DNA from: Armatimonadetes bacterium CG06_land_8_20_14_3_00_66_21
GTDB lineage: Bacteria; Armatimonadota; Abditibacteriia; CG2-30-66-41
Assembly (NCBI GenBank): GCA_002779825.1
Contig: PEVN01000372.1
Coordinates: forward strand, 1 to 38,138
Direction of reading: 5' to 3'
DNA: 38,138 nucleotides
In this document: piece after piece, positions 25,475 through 35,755 of the stretch
Position numbering within the stretch: position 1 is the stretch's first letter
Layout of the letters: each line of letters opens with the position of its first letter
Program-made: the position numbers and the translations under genes
The notes under the pieces: generated by a model
What the model was told of the DNA's origin: nothing
Databases searched by the model: none
What the model saw: only the letters and a program-made list of their open reading frames with translations

Positions 25475-27550
25475 TCAGAGCGTCTCCGACGTGCCGTCGG
25501 CATAGTGAACGGCGACCGTGCCGAGGGCCGAGTCCACCTCGATGTCGGCGAGCTTGACGCCGCTGGCTGTGGTTACGGTGCCTGTCACGCTGTCGCCGCC
25601 ATTGGTCGCGGCGACGTTGATCTTGAGACCGCCCTCGCTCTGTAGGCTGAGGGATCCTTGGGTGAAGTCCCCGTTGCTGTCCAACGTGGCCGTGGCGGTA
25701 CCCGTCAGCGACATCGTGCCCCGGGTCAGCGTAAGTTCCATCGTCGCCGGGCTTGTGCCCTCCGAGGTCACCGTGAGGTCTACCGAGGTGTCGGGCTGGC
25801 CCGGGGTGGAGACCACGCCACTGACGGTGGCGGTGCCTTGCGGGATCGTGTCGCCGTGGAAAGAGGGGTTGGTCCACGTTGCGCCGAGGGTGCCGGTGAA
25901 GGCAGTCACAGCCTTGCCGGCGTAGGTGCCAGTGAACGTGAAGCCGGTTGGAATGGCCGCCAGATACTGCCCGCGACCAGCAACCCCGCGCCCGCGCGCC
26001 TTTGCCGCGATACCGAAGGTCACGTCCAGGTCGCCCGTGAGCTTCATCGTGCTGGTGGTGCCCACGGTCTCCAGCGACAGGTCCTTCAGCGCGAACGCGG
26101 TCGGGTACTGCGCCCACATCGCGTCTAAGGGCGCGCCCGCCGGTATTGTGCCGCTGAACTTCGCCGTCCAAGAGCCGACGCTTGCCTTCACCGTAGCCGA
26201 GGTGACCTCGCCGGTGAAGACAAGCTGCGTGTATGGTGGCACTGCAGCTTTCGTGGCCGGCGTGCCCGACAGTGTTCCGACCGCCGTGATCGGCGTGGTG
26301 AGCTCCGAGTCCTCAAAGGAGGCCGTCAGGGCGACCTGCGTGATTGTCATCAAGCCCGTAACTGAGGCGGTCGCCGTCCCGTGGTAGTCCAACGCGGCGT
26401 CTTCCGTGGAGGTCACTGAGAATGCAACCGAGGGAGACAGCAGCGCGGCCACTCCGACCGGCCGCGTCACTGTGACGACCAGTCCATTAGCGGCCGTGTC
26501 GCTCTGTGCCGCGTGGATGATCGCCTGACCGGCGGGCGCGGAGCCAGTCAACACCAACTCGAACGGCCCGTACCACGCCTGGCTGGCGGGTTGTTCCTGG
26601 TAGGTGCCGTCGGGCAGCGTCAGGATGTTGTAGGTCTGCGTGCTTTCTGCTCGCGCCCGGGCCGGAACCACCACCACCTGTTCGAACAGAACGCGTCCCA
26701 CGAATCCGAGCCGTTGGCCGAGGGCCCCGAATGTGGCAATGACCTCGTCCTCGATGACTGTCCGCTGCGCCACCAGCTCGCTCTCGAAGGCGTTGCGCAG
26801 CGAAGTCCCGGAGTCGCGCAACTCCTGCACCAGGGCCTTCGCCAGCGACACCTGGAGGTTCTGGGAGGCCGGTACCTGTTGCTCGATGGCCTGGATGGCG
26901 TCCCGCAGGCTCGGCGGCGCGTTGATGCCGCCACCGAACGCGCTCGGGATCAGCCCCGCGCCGACGGTGAGATTCAAGCTGTCGAAGTTGGCAAGTTGCT
27001 GGCCCGCAACGGTTTCAACGAGCCCAATGTCCTGTTGGCTGATGTTCGAGGTCTTCTTGTAGTACACCGCGCCGAAGGCCTCTGCGGCCAGGGTTGTCGT
27101 CGCGTCGAGGTCCGCGGTCCGGTTGCTCGGGCTCACGTCGGCCAGCAATTTGGAGAGTCGCAGAGTGGCGGTCTCGGCAACGATCAGAACATCGAGGCCG
27201 TCGGGAACGTCGATGGAGTACCGACCGTTGGCGTCGGTCGTCGCGTGGCCGAGCGGCTCGCCGTTGCTGAAGCGGTAGATCGTCGCCAGCGCGTTCGGGA
27301 CGGGCGTGTTGCCCGCAAGCGCATACGCCTCGGTGCCCAAAAGCCACGCCAGCACACCGGTGTCCGCGCGCGAAGCACTTGCGACGGCAGCGCCGGCAGG
27401 CGCGGCCACAAGCCCGCTCACAGTGACTTTGCCGGCAGTGGGTCCGGCTGCGGTGCCGCCGCCTCCACCGCAGCCTCCCAGCAGAACGGAAAAAACCATC
27501 GCGCCCACACCGGCAACTGCGCACGCTGTCCTCAACCGAGTCCTGTCCAT
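25475..27550 (-). CDS. Large lipoprotein with carboxypeptidase-regulatory-like domain
   Basis: 691 residues from ATG 27550 with AAGGAG eight bases upstream. The N-terminus is a lipoprotein signal (VFSVLLGGC, C27) followed by a Gly-rich stretch. Residues ~35-130 look like a carboxypeptidase-regulatory-like/transthyretin-type sandwich (VPNALATIYRFSNGEPLGHATTD split by NGRYSIDVP). A helical region (~170-290) follows. The C-terminal half is a long series of Thr/Gly/Ser-rich beta strands, without recognisable enzyme motifs. It is likely an envelope or surface protein of unknown role. Confidence 0.62.
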   Translation of the reverse strand: MDRTRLRTACAVAGVGAMVFSVLLGGCGGGGGTAAGPTAGKVTVSGLVAAPAGAAVASASRADTGVLAWLLGTEAYALAGNTPVPNALATIYRFSNGEPLGHATTDANGRYSIDVPDGLDVLIVAETATLRLSKLLADVSPSNRTADLDATTTLAAEAFGAVYYKKTSNISQQDIGLVETVAGQQLANFDSLNLTVGAGLIPSAFGGGINAPPSLRDAIQAIEQQVPASQNLQVSLAKALVQELRDSGTSLRNAFESELVAQRTVIEDEVIATFGALGQRLGFVGRVLFEQVVVVPARARAESTQTYNILTLPDGTYQEQPASQAWYGPFELVLTGSAPAGQAIIHAAQSDTAANGLVVTVTRPVGVAALLSPSVAFSVTSTEDAALDYHGTATASVTGLMTITQVALTASFEDSELTTPITAVGTLSGTPATKAAVPPYTQLVFTGEVTSATVKASVGSWTAKFSGTIPAGAPLDAMWAQYPTAFALKDLSLETVGTTSTMKLTGDLDVTFGIAAKARGRGVAGRGQYLAAIPTGFTFTGTYAGKAVTAFTGTLGATWTNPSFHGDTIPQGTATVSGVVSTPGQPDTSVDLTVTSEGTSPATMELTLTRGTMSLTGTATATLDSNGDFTQGSLSLQSEGGLKINVAATNGGDSVTGTVTTASGVKLADIEVDSALGTVAVHYADGTSETL

Positions 27551-27906
27551 GGATGCTTCTCCTTGTCCGAGCTGCCCGGTTTCTCTCGAGAATGCCTGGC
27601 TGGGCCTGTGCTCTGGTCCATGTGCGTGAGCCCGTGACGCGCCTCCCCTTACGGTGTCTGTGCTCGGTCTCAGGACCGGGCAACAGCCAGCAGCGCGTCC
27701 TCGAACTTGCGGCCGATTGTACCCCACAACATGGTAGGGTCGGTGCAAGGACGCTCGACCACAAGGACTCGTGGAGGCCCCTCCTGCCGCCGCCGGAGGC
27801 CAACGGCTATACTAGCTGGCTGTCTTGCGCTGCGTGTCACTTCCCGACTCGCACCACCTCCGCCTCCCTGACCACGACGACCTATTGCGAGGAGTGATCG
27901 GCCGCG
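27551..27906. promoter_or_regulatory. 356-bp divergent control region
   Basis: Between the lipoprotein (minus) and the response regulator (plus). On the minus strand, TACAAT (27721-27716) is a good -10 box with a poor -35, giving a ~160-nt leader before the ATG at 27550. On the plus strand, TATACT (27808-27813) is a fair -10 box, also with a weak -35. Weak -35 boxes on both sides would fit activation by a regulator, possibly the adjacent response regulator. I see no short ORF or known RNA in it. Confidence 0.45.
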
Positions 27907-28569
27907 TTGGAAGCCATTGCCACGGTGCTGATTGCGGACGACGATCCCAGCCTCCGCAGGACTACCAGAATCATCCTTGAGACCAATGGCTATCGGGTGA
28001 TCGAGGCTGGGGACGGCGACGAGGCGCTGCGTCTGCTGGGAAACGCTCGACCGGACGTTGCACTGGTCGATGTCGTCATGCCCACCGCTTGCGGGTACGA
28101 AGTGTTGGGCGGCGTTCGGGACAACTGGGACGGCGCGCCGCCGATCCTCATGATGACCGGCTACGCCTCGGTAGATGCGGTGGTCGAGTTGATGCGGGAG
28201 GGAGCATTCGACTGCCTCGCAAAACCATTTGGGGAACGGGACCTGCTGGACAGGATCGAGCGTGCCCTTGGTCTGGAGAGCCCCCTCGAAGACGGGGAAT
28301 CACCGTCGCCAGAGAAGCTCTCGCGACGCGAGATTGAGGTGCTCCTGCTGATGCGGGAAGGCATGACGAACAGGGATATCGCGGCACGCATGAGGCTGGG
28401 GCAGCGCACCCTCGACGAGTACGTGAAGAGGCTGTGCAAGAAGCTTGGGGTCAGCAATCGGACCGGCGCGGTAGCGTGGTCGTACCGGCACACAATGGTG
28501 GACCTGGACTCCGCGACCGCCTTCCCCGACGGGGCTCAGGTGGAGGTGGAGGCGGGTAGCGAAGGGTGA
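27907..28569 (+). CDS. LuxR/NarL-type response regulator
   Basis: 220 residues. The receiver domain has the acidic triplet DDD (11-13), phospho-acceptor D55 (VALVDVVMP) and K106 (CLAKPFG). A helix-turn-helix follows at ~140-200 (LSRREIEVLLLMREGMTNRDIA, split here as LSRREIEV and GMTNRDIA) in the LuxR/FixJ order. The start is TTG 27907 with GGAG 12 bases upstream; GTG 27925 is an alternative that keeps the whole receiver. No histidine kinase is encoded in the window, so it is an orphan here. It converges with tgt, 33 bp apart. It may control the divergent lipoprotein (inference). Confidence 0.9.
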   Translation: MEAIATVLIADDDPSLRRTTRIILETNGYRVIEAGDGDEALRLLGNARPDVALVDVVMPTACGYEVLGGVRDNWDGAPPILMMTGYASVDAVVELMREGAFDCLAKPFGERDLLDRIERALGLESPLEDGESPSPEKLSRREIEVLLLMREGMTNRDIAARMRLGQRTLDEYVKRLCKKLGVSNRTGAVAWSYRHTMVDLDSATAFPDGAQVEVEAGSEG

Positions 28570-28602
28570 GTCGGGGCGCAGTTTGCCGGGCACCCGCTAC
28601 GC

Positions 28603-29748
<1,146 letters not shown>

Positions 29749-30744
29749 CTACTTGCCGTCAGGGGGCTGCCGGAGGTGCGCCAGCACGCGAGCCATGTCG
29801 GCCGGCAGTGGCGCCTCGAAGCACCTCCACTGCGCAGTTGCGGGGTGGGTGAACCCAAGGCTGCGGGCGTGGAGCGCCTGCCCCGACAGGTCTGATAGCA
29901 GCGCCAGGAGGGCTGGGTCTCTGTGCTGCTTCGCCCAGGCTTCGGCGCGCTTGCGCCCCCCGTAGGTGGCGTCGCCAACCACCGGGCAGTTGAGGTGGGC
30001 GAGGTGTACGCGGACTTGGTGCGTGCGGCCGGTGTGGGGCAGCGCGCAGACGACGGCGAACGGGCCGAGAATCTCCTCGAGCCGGTAGTCCGTCACCGCC
30101 TCCCGGCCGCCGTATTCGGTAACGCCCCTCTTCTTGCGGTCCAGAGGGTGGCGGTCCAGCCGCGCTTCCACTCGGCCTTCCTCCAGAGGCGGCGCTCCGT
30201 TCACCAGCGCGACGTACTCCTTGCGCATCTCGCGATTCGCCAACTGCAGTTTCAGGCGGGCGTGCGTGGTGTCGTCCTTGGCGACGAGCATCACCCCAGA
30301 GGTGTGCCGATCCAGTCGATGCACGATGCCGGGTCGGTCCTCGCCGCCCTCCTTCGACAGCGAATGTCCGCGTGACAAGAGCGCGTTGACCAACGTTCCG
30401 GAGCGATTGCCCGCTGCCGGGTGTACCACCATGTTGCGCGGCTTGTCCACCACCAGCAGGTATTCATCTTCGTACACGACCGAAAGCGGGATCTCCTCCG
30501 GTTGCGGAGGCGTGTCCGGCGACTCCGGCAAGAGCACCTCGAACCGGTCGCCCTCGCGGACGCGGTGGCCGGCTTTCACCGGCCGGCCGCCCAGCCTCAC
30601 CGCCCCTTCTTGGGCCAGCCGGCCGGCCTGAGACCGGGTCAGCGCGGGGATGTGGGCGGCGAGGCAGCGATCGACGCGGTCGTTGAGGTCGTCAGCCCGC
30701 GGCACGACGTGAACGGTCCTGTTGGCGAGGGTATTCTCTGACAC
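29749..30744 (-). CDS. rluD: 23S rRNA pseudouridine synthase, RluD family
   Basis: 331 residues from GTG 30744; an alternative GTG at 30783 adds 13 residues. An S4 RNA-binding domain (~15-75, with SQAGRLAQEGAVRLGG) is followed by the synthase domain, with the catalytic Asp in HRLDRHTSG and the later motif HTGRTHQVRVHL. It should form pseudouridines in 23S rRNA helix 69 as RluD does; the target site is not proven. It follows lgt by 70 bp. Confidence 0.92.
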   Translation of the reverse strand: MSENTLANRTVHVVPRADDLNDRVDRCLAAHIPALTRSQAGRLAQEGAVRLGGRPVKAGHRVREGDRFEVLLPESPDTPPQPEEIPLSVVYEDEYLLVVDKPRNMVVHPAAGNRSGTLVNALLSRGHSLSKEGGEDRPGIVHRLDRHTSGVMLVAKDDTTHARLKLQLANREMRKEYVALVNGAPPLEEGRVEARLDRHPLDRKKRGVTEYGGREAVTDYRLEEILGPFAVVCALPHTGRTHQVRVHLAHLNCPVVGDATYGGRKRAEAWAKQHRDPALLALLSDLSGQALHARSLGFTHPATAQWRCFEAPLPADMARVLAHLRQPPDGK

Positions 30745-30814
30745 GGCTGGTTGACCCCGGGCCGACGGGGGACGCCTGCGCACGCGGCGGAGCGCTTCGT
30801 CGCGGCTCTGCCTC

Positions 30815-31615
30815 TCAGGCGCCGCGTTGTCTGTGCTTCTTCGTGGGGTGCTTCTCGGTCTCGTCCCCCGCCGCAGTCCTCCGGCCGCGAATCACCAGAG
30901 CGACGGCAGCAAAGGCGAACATGAGGACCGAGGCAATTTGAGCTTCGGTCAGGCCGGCGATGAAGAGCTTGCCGGTGACACCCCGGCGGAGGAACTCCAC
31001 GCCGAACCGAAGCACCGAGTAGCCGATCAGATACCAGCAGGTTACTTGGCCCTCGAAGCGGGCGCGGTGGAGATTCCGCACCAGCAGGGCGAACAGCACG
31101 AGGCTCAGCAGGGAGGCGTACAACTGCACAGGATGCGAAGGGGGCGTCAGGTGGCCGAGGTTGTGTTCGTCCGGGAATCGGCACGCCCAAGGAAGGTGCG
31201 TGGGGACTCCGTAGCAGCAGCCGTTGAGGAAGCAGCCAATCCGCGCGAAGGCGTACCCCAACGCGAGCCCAGGCGCCAACAGGTCGGTCATCTGCGCGAA
31301 CCGCACGCCCCGCTTCCGACAGAAGAAGTGCAACGCCAGCAAGGCGGCGGCAAGGCCGCCGTGGAACGACAGCCCGCCCTTCCAGATCTGCCACATGGTC
31401 TCCGGCTGTTGCAGGTAGGACCGCAGGTCGAGCAGAACGAACACGATCCGCGACCCGATGATCGCACTGAGCAACGCCCACAGCGCGTAGTCGATGATCA
31501 GGTCGGGAGAGAGGTCCCGGCGGCGCGCCTCCCGCGCCGCCCACGCCGTGCCCGCGGCGAAGCCGATCAGCAGCAGGAAGCCGTACGCGTTGACCCGGAA
31601 CCAGCCGAGTTTCAT
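30815..31615 (-). CDS. lgt: Prolipoprotein diacylglyceryl transferase
   Basis: 266 residues, a multi-pass membrane enzyme that attaches diacylglyceryl to the lipobox Cys of prolipoproteins. GGLSFHGG (80-87), the signature ARIGCFLNGCCYG (124-136) and HPVQLY are present; the GC-F-L-x-GCC-G form occurs in many non-proteobacterial Lgt proteins. The ATG shares one base with the lspA stop (TGATG), pointing to translational coupling of the two lipoprotein-processing enzymes. Confidence 0.95.
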   Translation of the reverse strand: MKLGWFRVNAYGFLLLIGFAAGTAWAAREARRRDLSPDLIIDYALWALLSAIIGSRIVFVLLDLRSYLQQPETMWQIWKGGLSFHGGLAAALLALHFFCRKRGVRFAQMTDLLAPGLALGYAFARIGCFLNGCCYGVPTHLPWACRFPDEHNLGHLTPPSHPVQLYASLLSLVLFALLVRNLHRARFEGQVTCWYLIGYSVLRFGVEFLRRGVTGKLFIAGLTEAQIASVLMFAFAAVALVIRGRRTAAGDETEKHPTKKHRQRGA

Positions 31616-32136
31616 CAGGACGGGTCGCAAGGAGAGCCTTCCTTTTCCTCGGTACGCCGCGCGTACCGGATCAGGTACAGAATGAGCAGACCGGCGCCAA
31701 CCGTGAGGGCGCAGTCTGCGAGGTTGAACACAGGCCACACGTGGAAGTCCAGGAAGTCTGTCACCACGCCGAAGGCCAGGCGGTCCAGCAGATTGCCCAA
31801 GGCCCCACCGAACTGGCAAGCGAGCGCCCAGAACAGCAGCGGCCGGCCCAGACAAAGACGGGGACCCGCCGCGCCCAAGAAGGCACAGACCCCGAGGCTC
31901 ACGACCAGAAACGCGGCAGTGCCGCCCGGGAACACGCCGAAGGCCGCGCCCGGATTCTGCACGTGGGTGAGGTCCAGGACCCTTTGGATCACCGGCACGC
32001 TCACCCCCAGGGAGAGCCCGTGACGAACCGCAAGTTTGGCCATCTGGTCGACCAGCAGAATCGCGGCCGCAACACCCCAGAAGCGCCCGTAGTCCTGTGC
32101 GCCAGCTACTCGGTCAGATTCTGGCATTCGAGGCAT
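31615..32136 (-). CDS. lspA: Lipoprotein signal peptidase
   Basis: 173 residues, an integral membrane aspartyl protease that cleaves the signal peptide after Lgt modification. The catalytic Asp pair is D118 (GNLLDR) and D141 (FNLAD). NPGAAFG and four hydrophobic segments fit. ATG 32136 is used; ATG 32127 is equally possible. The gene overlaps the upstream dksA/traR-like gene by 31 bp and abuts lgt. Confidence 0.94.
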   Translation of the reverse strand: MPRMPESDRVAGAQDYGRFWGVAAAILLVDQMAKLAVRHGLSLGVSVPVIQRVLDLTHVQNPGAAFGVFPGGTAAFLVVSLGVCAFLGAAGPRLCLGRPLLFWALACQFGGALGNLLDRLAFGVVTDFLDFHVWPVFNLADCALTVGAGLLILYLIRYARRTEEKEGSPCDPS

Positions 32137-32477
32137 AGCGCAGCACTGGGTAGCGCTTCCAGCCGCTCCTTCGCAATTCGCTCACCGCAGAGGTCGCAGA
32201 GACCGTACGAGCCGGATTCGAGCTTGCCCAAGGTGTTGTCCACCCGCTCGAGCAGGCCGCGCAGGCTGGCTTCGGCGAGCAGGTCTTTCTCGCGCTCATA
32301 GTGCTCGCCGGCAACTTCGGCCATATGGTCGTCGTGATGAGAGGCCCCGCCGCCTTGCTCGGCCTTGCCTCGTCGCGCGGTGCGTTCGTGGACGTGCTCG
32401 AGTTCGTGGAGCAGCCCGTTCCTCTCGGTATCCAGTTGTCGGCGGATGGCATCGAGTTCAACAGCGGGCACTTCCAT
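32106..32477 (-). CDS. DksA/TraR-type zinc-finger protein
   Basis: 123 residues from ATG 32477; GTG 32471 fits the GAGGAG ribosome-binding site better and would drop two residues. It has a helical coiled-coil-like N-terminal half and a C-terminal four-Cys zinc finger (CDLCGERI...CLECQ) as in TraR/YteA-like proteins. These bind RNA polymerase's secondary channel or act in stress responses; here the role is not known. ileS-dksA/traR-lspA is a common gene order in bacteria. It is 28 bp downstream of ileS. Confidence 0.88.
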   Translation of the reverse strand: MEVPAVELDAIRRQLDTERNGLLHELEHVHERTARRGKAEQGGGASHHDDHMAEVAGEHYEREKDLLAEASLRGLLERVDNTLGKLESGSYGLCDLCGERIAKERLEALPSAALCLECQNLTE

Positions 32478-32505
32478 CCCTCCTCGGGACCACCCCTGTG
32501 CTGAC

Positions 32506-35500
32506 TCAGCGCGCTGTGCGCCGAACGGCGAGCTTGACGGACTCGCCACCGATCTTGGTCTCGGTCTCCTGAGCCCCAGCCGCCGGCAAGCCGGCGGTCA
32601 GTCCTTCGCTGAGCGTTTCCTGCCGGATGTAGTCACTGTGCGCCTCGAAGGCAGCGCCCACCTGCGCGGCGGTATCGTACCAAGTCTCAATCTTGTCGGC
32701 AACGTCGAAGCCGGACTGCTTCCGCAGCTCCTGAACGTGTCGGACCAGGTCGCGCGCCCAGCCTTCGGCTTGCAGCTCAGGCGTCACCTGCGTGTCGAGG
32801 GCGACCAGGCACTCGCCTTCCGACACCAGCGCCAACCCCTCGCGGTCCTTGCGCTCAAGTTCGACCTCGGCCGGCGCAAGCTCTATCTGCTGGTCACCGA
32901 CGGTCAGCGAGATCGACTCGCCGGCCGCCAAGCGCGTGCCCAAGGCGTCGCCGTCTGCTTTCGCCAAGGCCGCGCGGATCGCCTGGACCAGCTTCCCGTA
33001 CTTGGGTCCCAGTTTGCCGAAGTTGGGCTTGAGCGAGTAGGTCCGGAGGGCAGTTTCGTCCTCGACAACCTGCAGCGCTTTGACGTTCAGCTCCTCGAGC
33101 ACCTGGGTCTGCAGGCGCGCCAGCGCGTCGCGCTCGGCTTGCTCCCGCACCTTCACAAAGACCTTCGCCAGCGGCTGGCGCACTTTGAGCTGCGCGTTCA
33201 CGCGAGCGGCGCGGCCGAGCGAGACGACGCGCATGACGGTGGCGGTGTCCGCTACAAGTTGCCCGTCCTTGAGCGCCTCCTGTGCCTGGGGGTAGTCGCA
33301 CAGGTGAACGCTCTCCGGCGCGTCGGGATCGACCGGCCGGACCAGCCCCTGATAGATGGTCTCCGCGCTGAAGGGCAGAATCGGCGCCACCAGCTTGGCC
33401 AGTGTTGAGAGCACGTCCCACAGCGTCTGGTAGGCCGCCTGCTTGTCGGCGTCGCTCTCGCTCTTCCAGAACCGGCGGCGGTTGCGGCGGACGTACCAGT
33501 TGGACAAATCTTCGAGAAATGCCTCGACGCTGCGCGTTGCGGACGCGGGCTGGAAGCTGTCCAACGACTCGGTGACTTCCTCGATGAGCTGCTGCAGGCG
33601 CGCCAGAATCCACTTGTCCAACTGCGTGCGCGGGAGGTCAGGGGCCGGCGTCGCGCTCAGTGCCGGCTGATCGAGATTGGCGTACAGCGTGAAGAACGAG
33701 AGCACGTTCCACAGCGTCGCCAGCTTGCGCTTCACTTCCTCGGCCGGGCCGTAGCCGAAGTTGAGGTTGTTGTAGAGGCTCTGCTGGGCGTAGATCCAGC
33801 GCATTACGTCGGCGCCCATGCGCTCAGCGGCGGCGTCGAACCAGATAGCATTCCCGTGGCTCTTGTGCATGGGCTTGCCGTGCTCGTCGTTCATCTTCTC
33901 ATAGGTGAGCACGTTCCGGTACGGCGTTTGCCCTTCCAGCGTGACGCCCATGAAGAGCATCGAGTAGAACCACAGCCGAATCTGCTCGCGCATCTCCGTA
34001 ATGAACTCGGCCGGAAACCACTTCTCCCAGTACGACCGGTCGTCGCTCAGGTAGCCCAACGTGGAGAACGGGATGATGCCGGCATCCAGCCAGCAGTCGC
34101 CCACGTCTTCCAGCCGGGTGACGGTAGCACTGCAAGTGGGGCAGACGATCTGCACCGCATCGATCCACGGCCGGTGCAGCTCCTGAAGCTGGTCCAACCC
34201 GGCGCAGGCGAGCTGTTCCAGTTCTGCGCGCGAGCCGACCACTGTCATCTCGCCGCACTGCTGGCACGGGTAGAAGGGCAGCGGCAGCCCCCAGAATCGT
34301 TTGCGGGAGATGCACCAGTCGCCCATGTTGTTGAGCCAGTCTTCCATCCGCTTGCCGGCGTGCTCCGGAACCCACCGCACCTTGGCCACTTCGCGGATCA
34401 TCACCGGCCGCACTTCGTCAGAGCGGATGAACCACTCGTCGACCAGCCGGAACACCAGCTCCTCGCTGCAGCGCCAGCAGACTGGATAGCGGTGTTCGTG
34501 GTCTTCCAGCTTGTACAGGACGCCCTTCTTCTCCAAGTCCTCAAAAATGGGTTGCGCGACGCCCTGCACGTGCTGCCCGGTCAGCCAGCCGAAGCCCTCG
34601 ACGAAGGTGCCGTTGTCGTCGATGGGCACCAGCACGGACAGCCCCAATTCCTTGCTGAGGTCGAAGTCCTCCGCGCCGCAACCGGGAGCGATGTGGACAA
34701 CTCCAGTCCCCTCTTCTTCGCCCACCAGGCCCCACGCGACGATTCTCGTCTCGACCTCGGCCTGTGCCGGCAGGTCGTGGAACGGCCCGCGGTACGGCCG
34801 GCCGACGAGGTCTGCGCCCTTCACTTCGCCCAGCCGCTCGTACTCCCCGGACAGGCAGGAAAGCGTTCCCGCGGACAGGTACAGCACCTCGCCGTGCTGG
34901 CGGACCTTGGCGTAGGTGAACTCGGGGTGCACCGCGCATGCCGTGTTGGAGGTCAGCGTCCACGGGGTGGTGGTCCAGACCATCAGCCGCTCGCCCTCGG
35001 CATCCAGCAGGGGGAGCTTCAGGAAGACGGAGGTGTGCTCCAGCTCCCGGTAGGAGTCGATCAGTTCGTGCTGCGACAGGGACGTGCCACACCGGACGCA
35101 CCACGGCATCGAGCGATGGCCGAGGTAGAGCCAGCCTTTCTCGTAGCACGTCTTGAGAAAGTGCCAGATATACTCGATGTTGGTGTCGGTCATGGTGAAG
35201 TAGGAGTTGTCCCACTCCATCCACTGACCCAACCGAATTGACTGCTCCGCCTGGATTCCGGAGTACTTCTCCACGCGCTCGCGGCACTTGCGGGAGAAGT
35301 TGTCCAGCCCGTACGCCAGGATATCCCGCTTGGAGTTCAGCCCCAGGTCTTTCTCGACCTCGACCTCGACCCACAGCCCCTGGCAATCGAAGCCGTTCTG
35401 GTAGCGCTGATCGAAGCCCAGCATCGCCTTGTAGCGCTGGGCGATGTCTTTGTACGTGCGCCCCCAGGCGTGGTGGACGCCCATCGGGTTGTTGGCCGTC

Positions 35501-35661
35501 ATGGGGCCGTCGTAGAAGGAGAACACCTCGTTCCCGCGGTTCTTCTCGACGCGCTTCTCGAAGATCCGGTTCTCCTTCCAGAAGTCGAGAACGCGGTGCT
35601 CCATGGCTGGGTAGTCCATGGAGCCTTCGAAGGACGGAAAGGCCGGCTTCTTGTCACTCAC
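32506..35661 (-). CDS. ileS: Isoleucyl-tRNA synthetase (variant KMSKS)
   Basis: 1,051 residues from GTG 35661 with GGGAG upstream. Class I synthetase charging tRNA-Ile. The HIGH region reads PMGVHHAWG (59-67) and the KMSKS region reads PMHKSHGN (~598), keeping Met, Lys and Ser in the usual places while losing the first Lys and changing the first Ser. QNGFDCQGLWVEVEVE and the editing-domain motif VWTTTPWTLTSN are typical of the eukaryote-like branch of IleRS. An anticodon-binding domain and a C-terminal extension follow. The unusual motifs leave some doubt about the exact amino acid, but the family is clear. No T-box signature was seen in the 94 bp upstream. Confidence 0.86.
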   Translation of the reverse strand: MSDKKPAFPSFEGSMDYPAMEHRVLDFWKENRIFEKRVEKNRGNEVFSFYDGPMTANNPMGVHHAWGRTYKDIAQRYKAMLGFDQRYQNGFDCQGLWVEVEVEKDLGLNSKRDILAYGLDNFSRKCRERVEKYSGIQAEQSIRLGQWMEWDNSYFTMTDTNIEYIWHFLKTCYEKGWLYLGHRSMPWCVRCGTSLSQHELIDSYRELEHTSVFLKLPLLDAEGERLMVWTTTPWTLTSNTACAVHPEFTYAKVRQHGEVLYLSAGTLSCLSGEYERLGEVKGADLVGRPYRGPFHDLPAQAEVETRIVAWGLVGEEEGTGVVHIAPGCGAEDFDLSKELGLSVLVPIDDNGTFVEGFGWLTGQHVQGVAQPIFEDLEKKGVLYKLEDHEHRYPVCWRCSEELVFRLVDEWFIRSDEVRPVMIREVAKVRWVPEHAGKRMEDWLNNMGDWCISRKRFWGLPLPFYPCQQCGEMTVVGSRAELEQLACAGLDQLQELHRPWIDAVQIVCPTCSATVTRLEDVGDCWLDAGIIPFSTLGYLSDDRSYWEKWFPAEFITEMREQIRLWFYSMLFMGVTLEGQTPYRNVLTYEKMNDEHGKPMHKSHGNAIWFDAAAERMGADVMRWIYAQQSLYNNLNFGYGPAEEVKRKLATLWNVLSFFTLYANLDQPALSATPAPDLPRTQLDKWILARLQQLIEEVTESLDSFQPASATRSVEAFLEDLSNWYVRRNRRRFWKSESDADKQAAYQTLWDVLSTLAKLVAPILPFSAETIYQGLVRPVDPDAPESVHLCDYPQAQEALKDGQLVADTATVMRVVSLGRAARVNAQLKVRQPLAKVFVKVREQAERDALARLQTQVLEELNVKALQVVEDETALRTYSLKPNFGKLGPKYGKLVQAIRAALAKADGDALGTRLAAGESISLTVGDQQIELAPAEVELERKDREGLALVSEGECLVALDTQVTPELQAEGWARDLVRHVQELRKQSGFDVADKIETWYDTAAQVGAAFEAHSDYIRQETLSEGLTAGLPAAGAQETETKIGGESVKLAVRRTAR

Positions 35662-35701
35662 TCGGACGGGTCTCCCTGGGTCGGCAACGACGGCTTCGAC
35701 T

Positions 35702-35728
35702 GATCAGACGGATCAGACCGATCGGACA
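35702..35728. repeat. Three tandem 9-bp repeats (GATCAGACN)
   Basis: GATCAGACG, GATCAGACC and GATCGGACA lie head to tail in the 94-bp gap between the glycosyltransferase and ileS. Reversed, the unit reads GTCTGATCN. A similar unit occurs at 37635-37661 in the opposite orientation. Confidence 0.75.
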
Positions 35729-35755
35729 GAGCATTGCGAGGGGGCGCCTGACCGC

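Noticed and set aside
35662-35755. T-box leader upstream of ileS
   Set aside because: The gap is only 94 bp, is largely filled by 9-bp repeats, and shows no T-box sequence or terminator.
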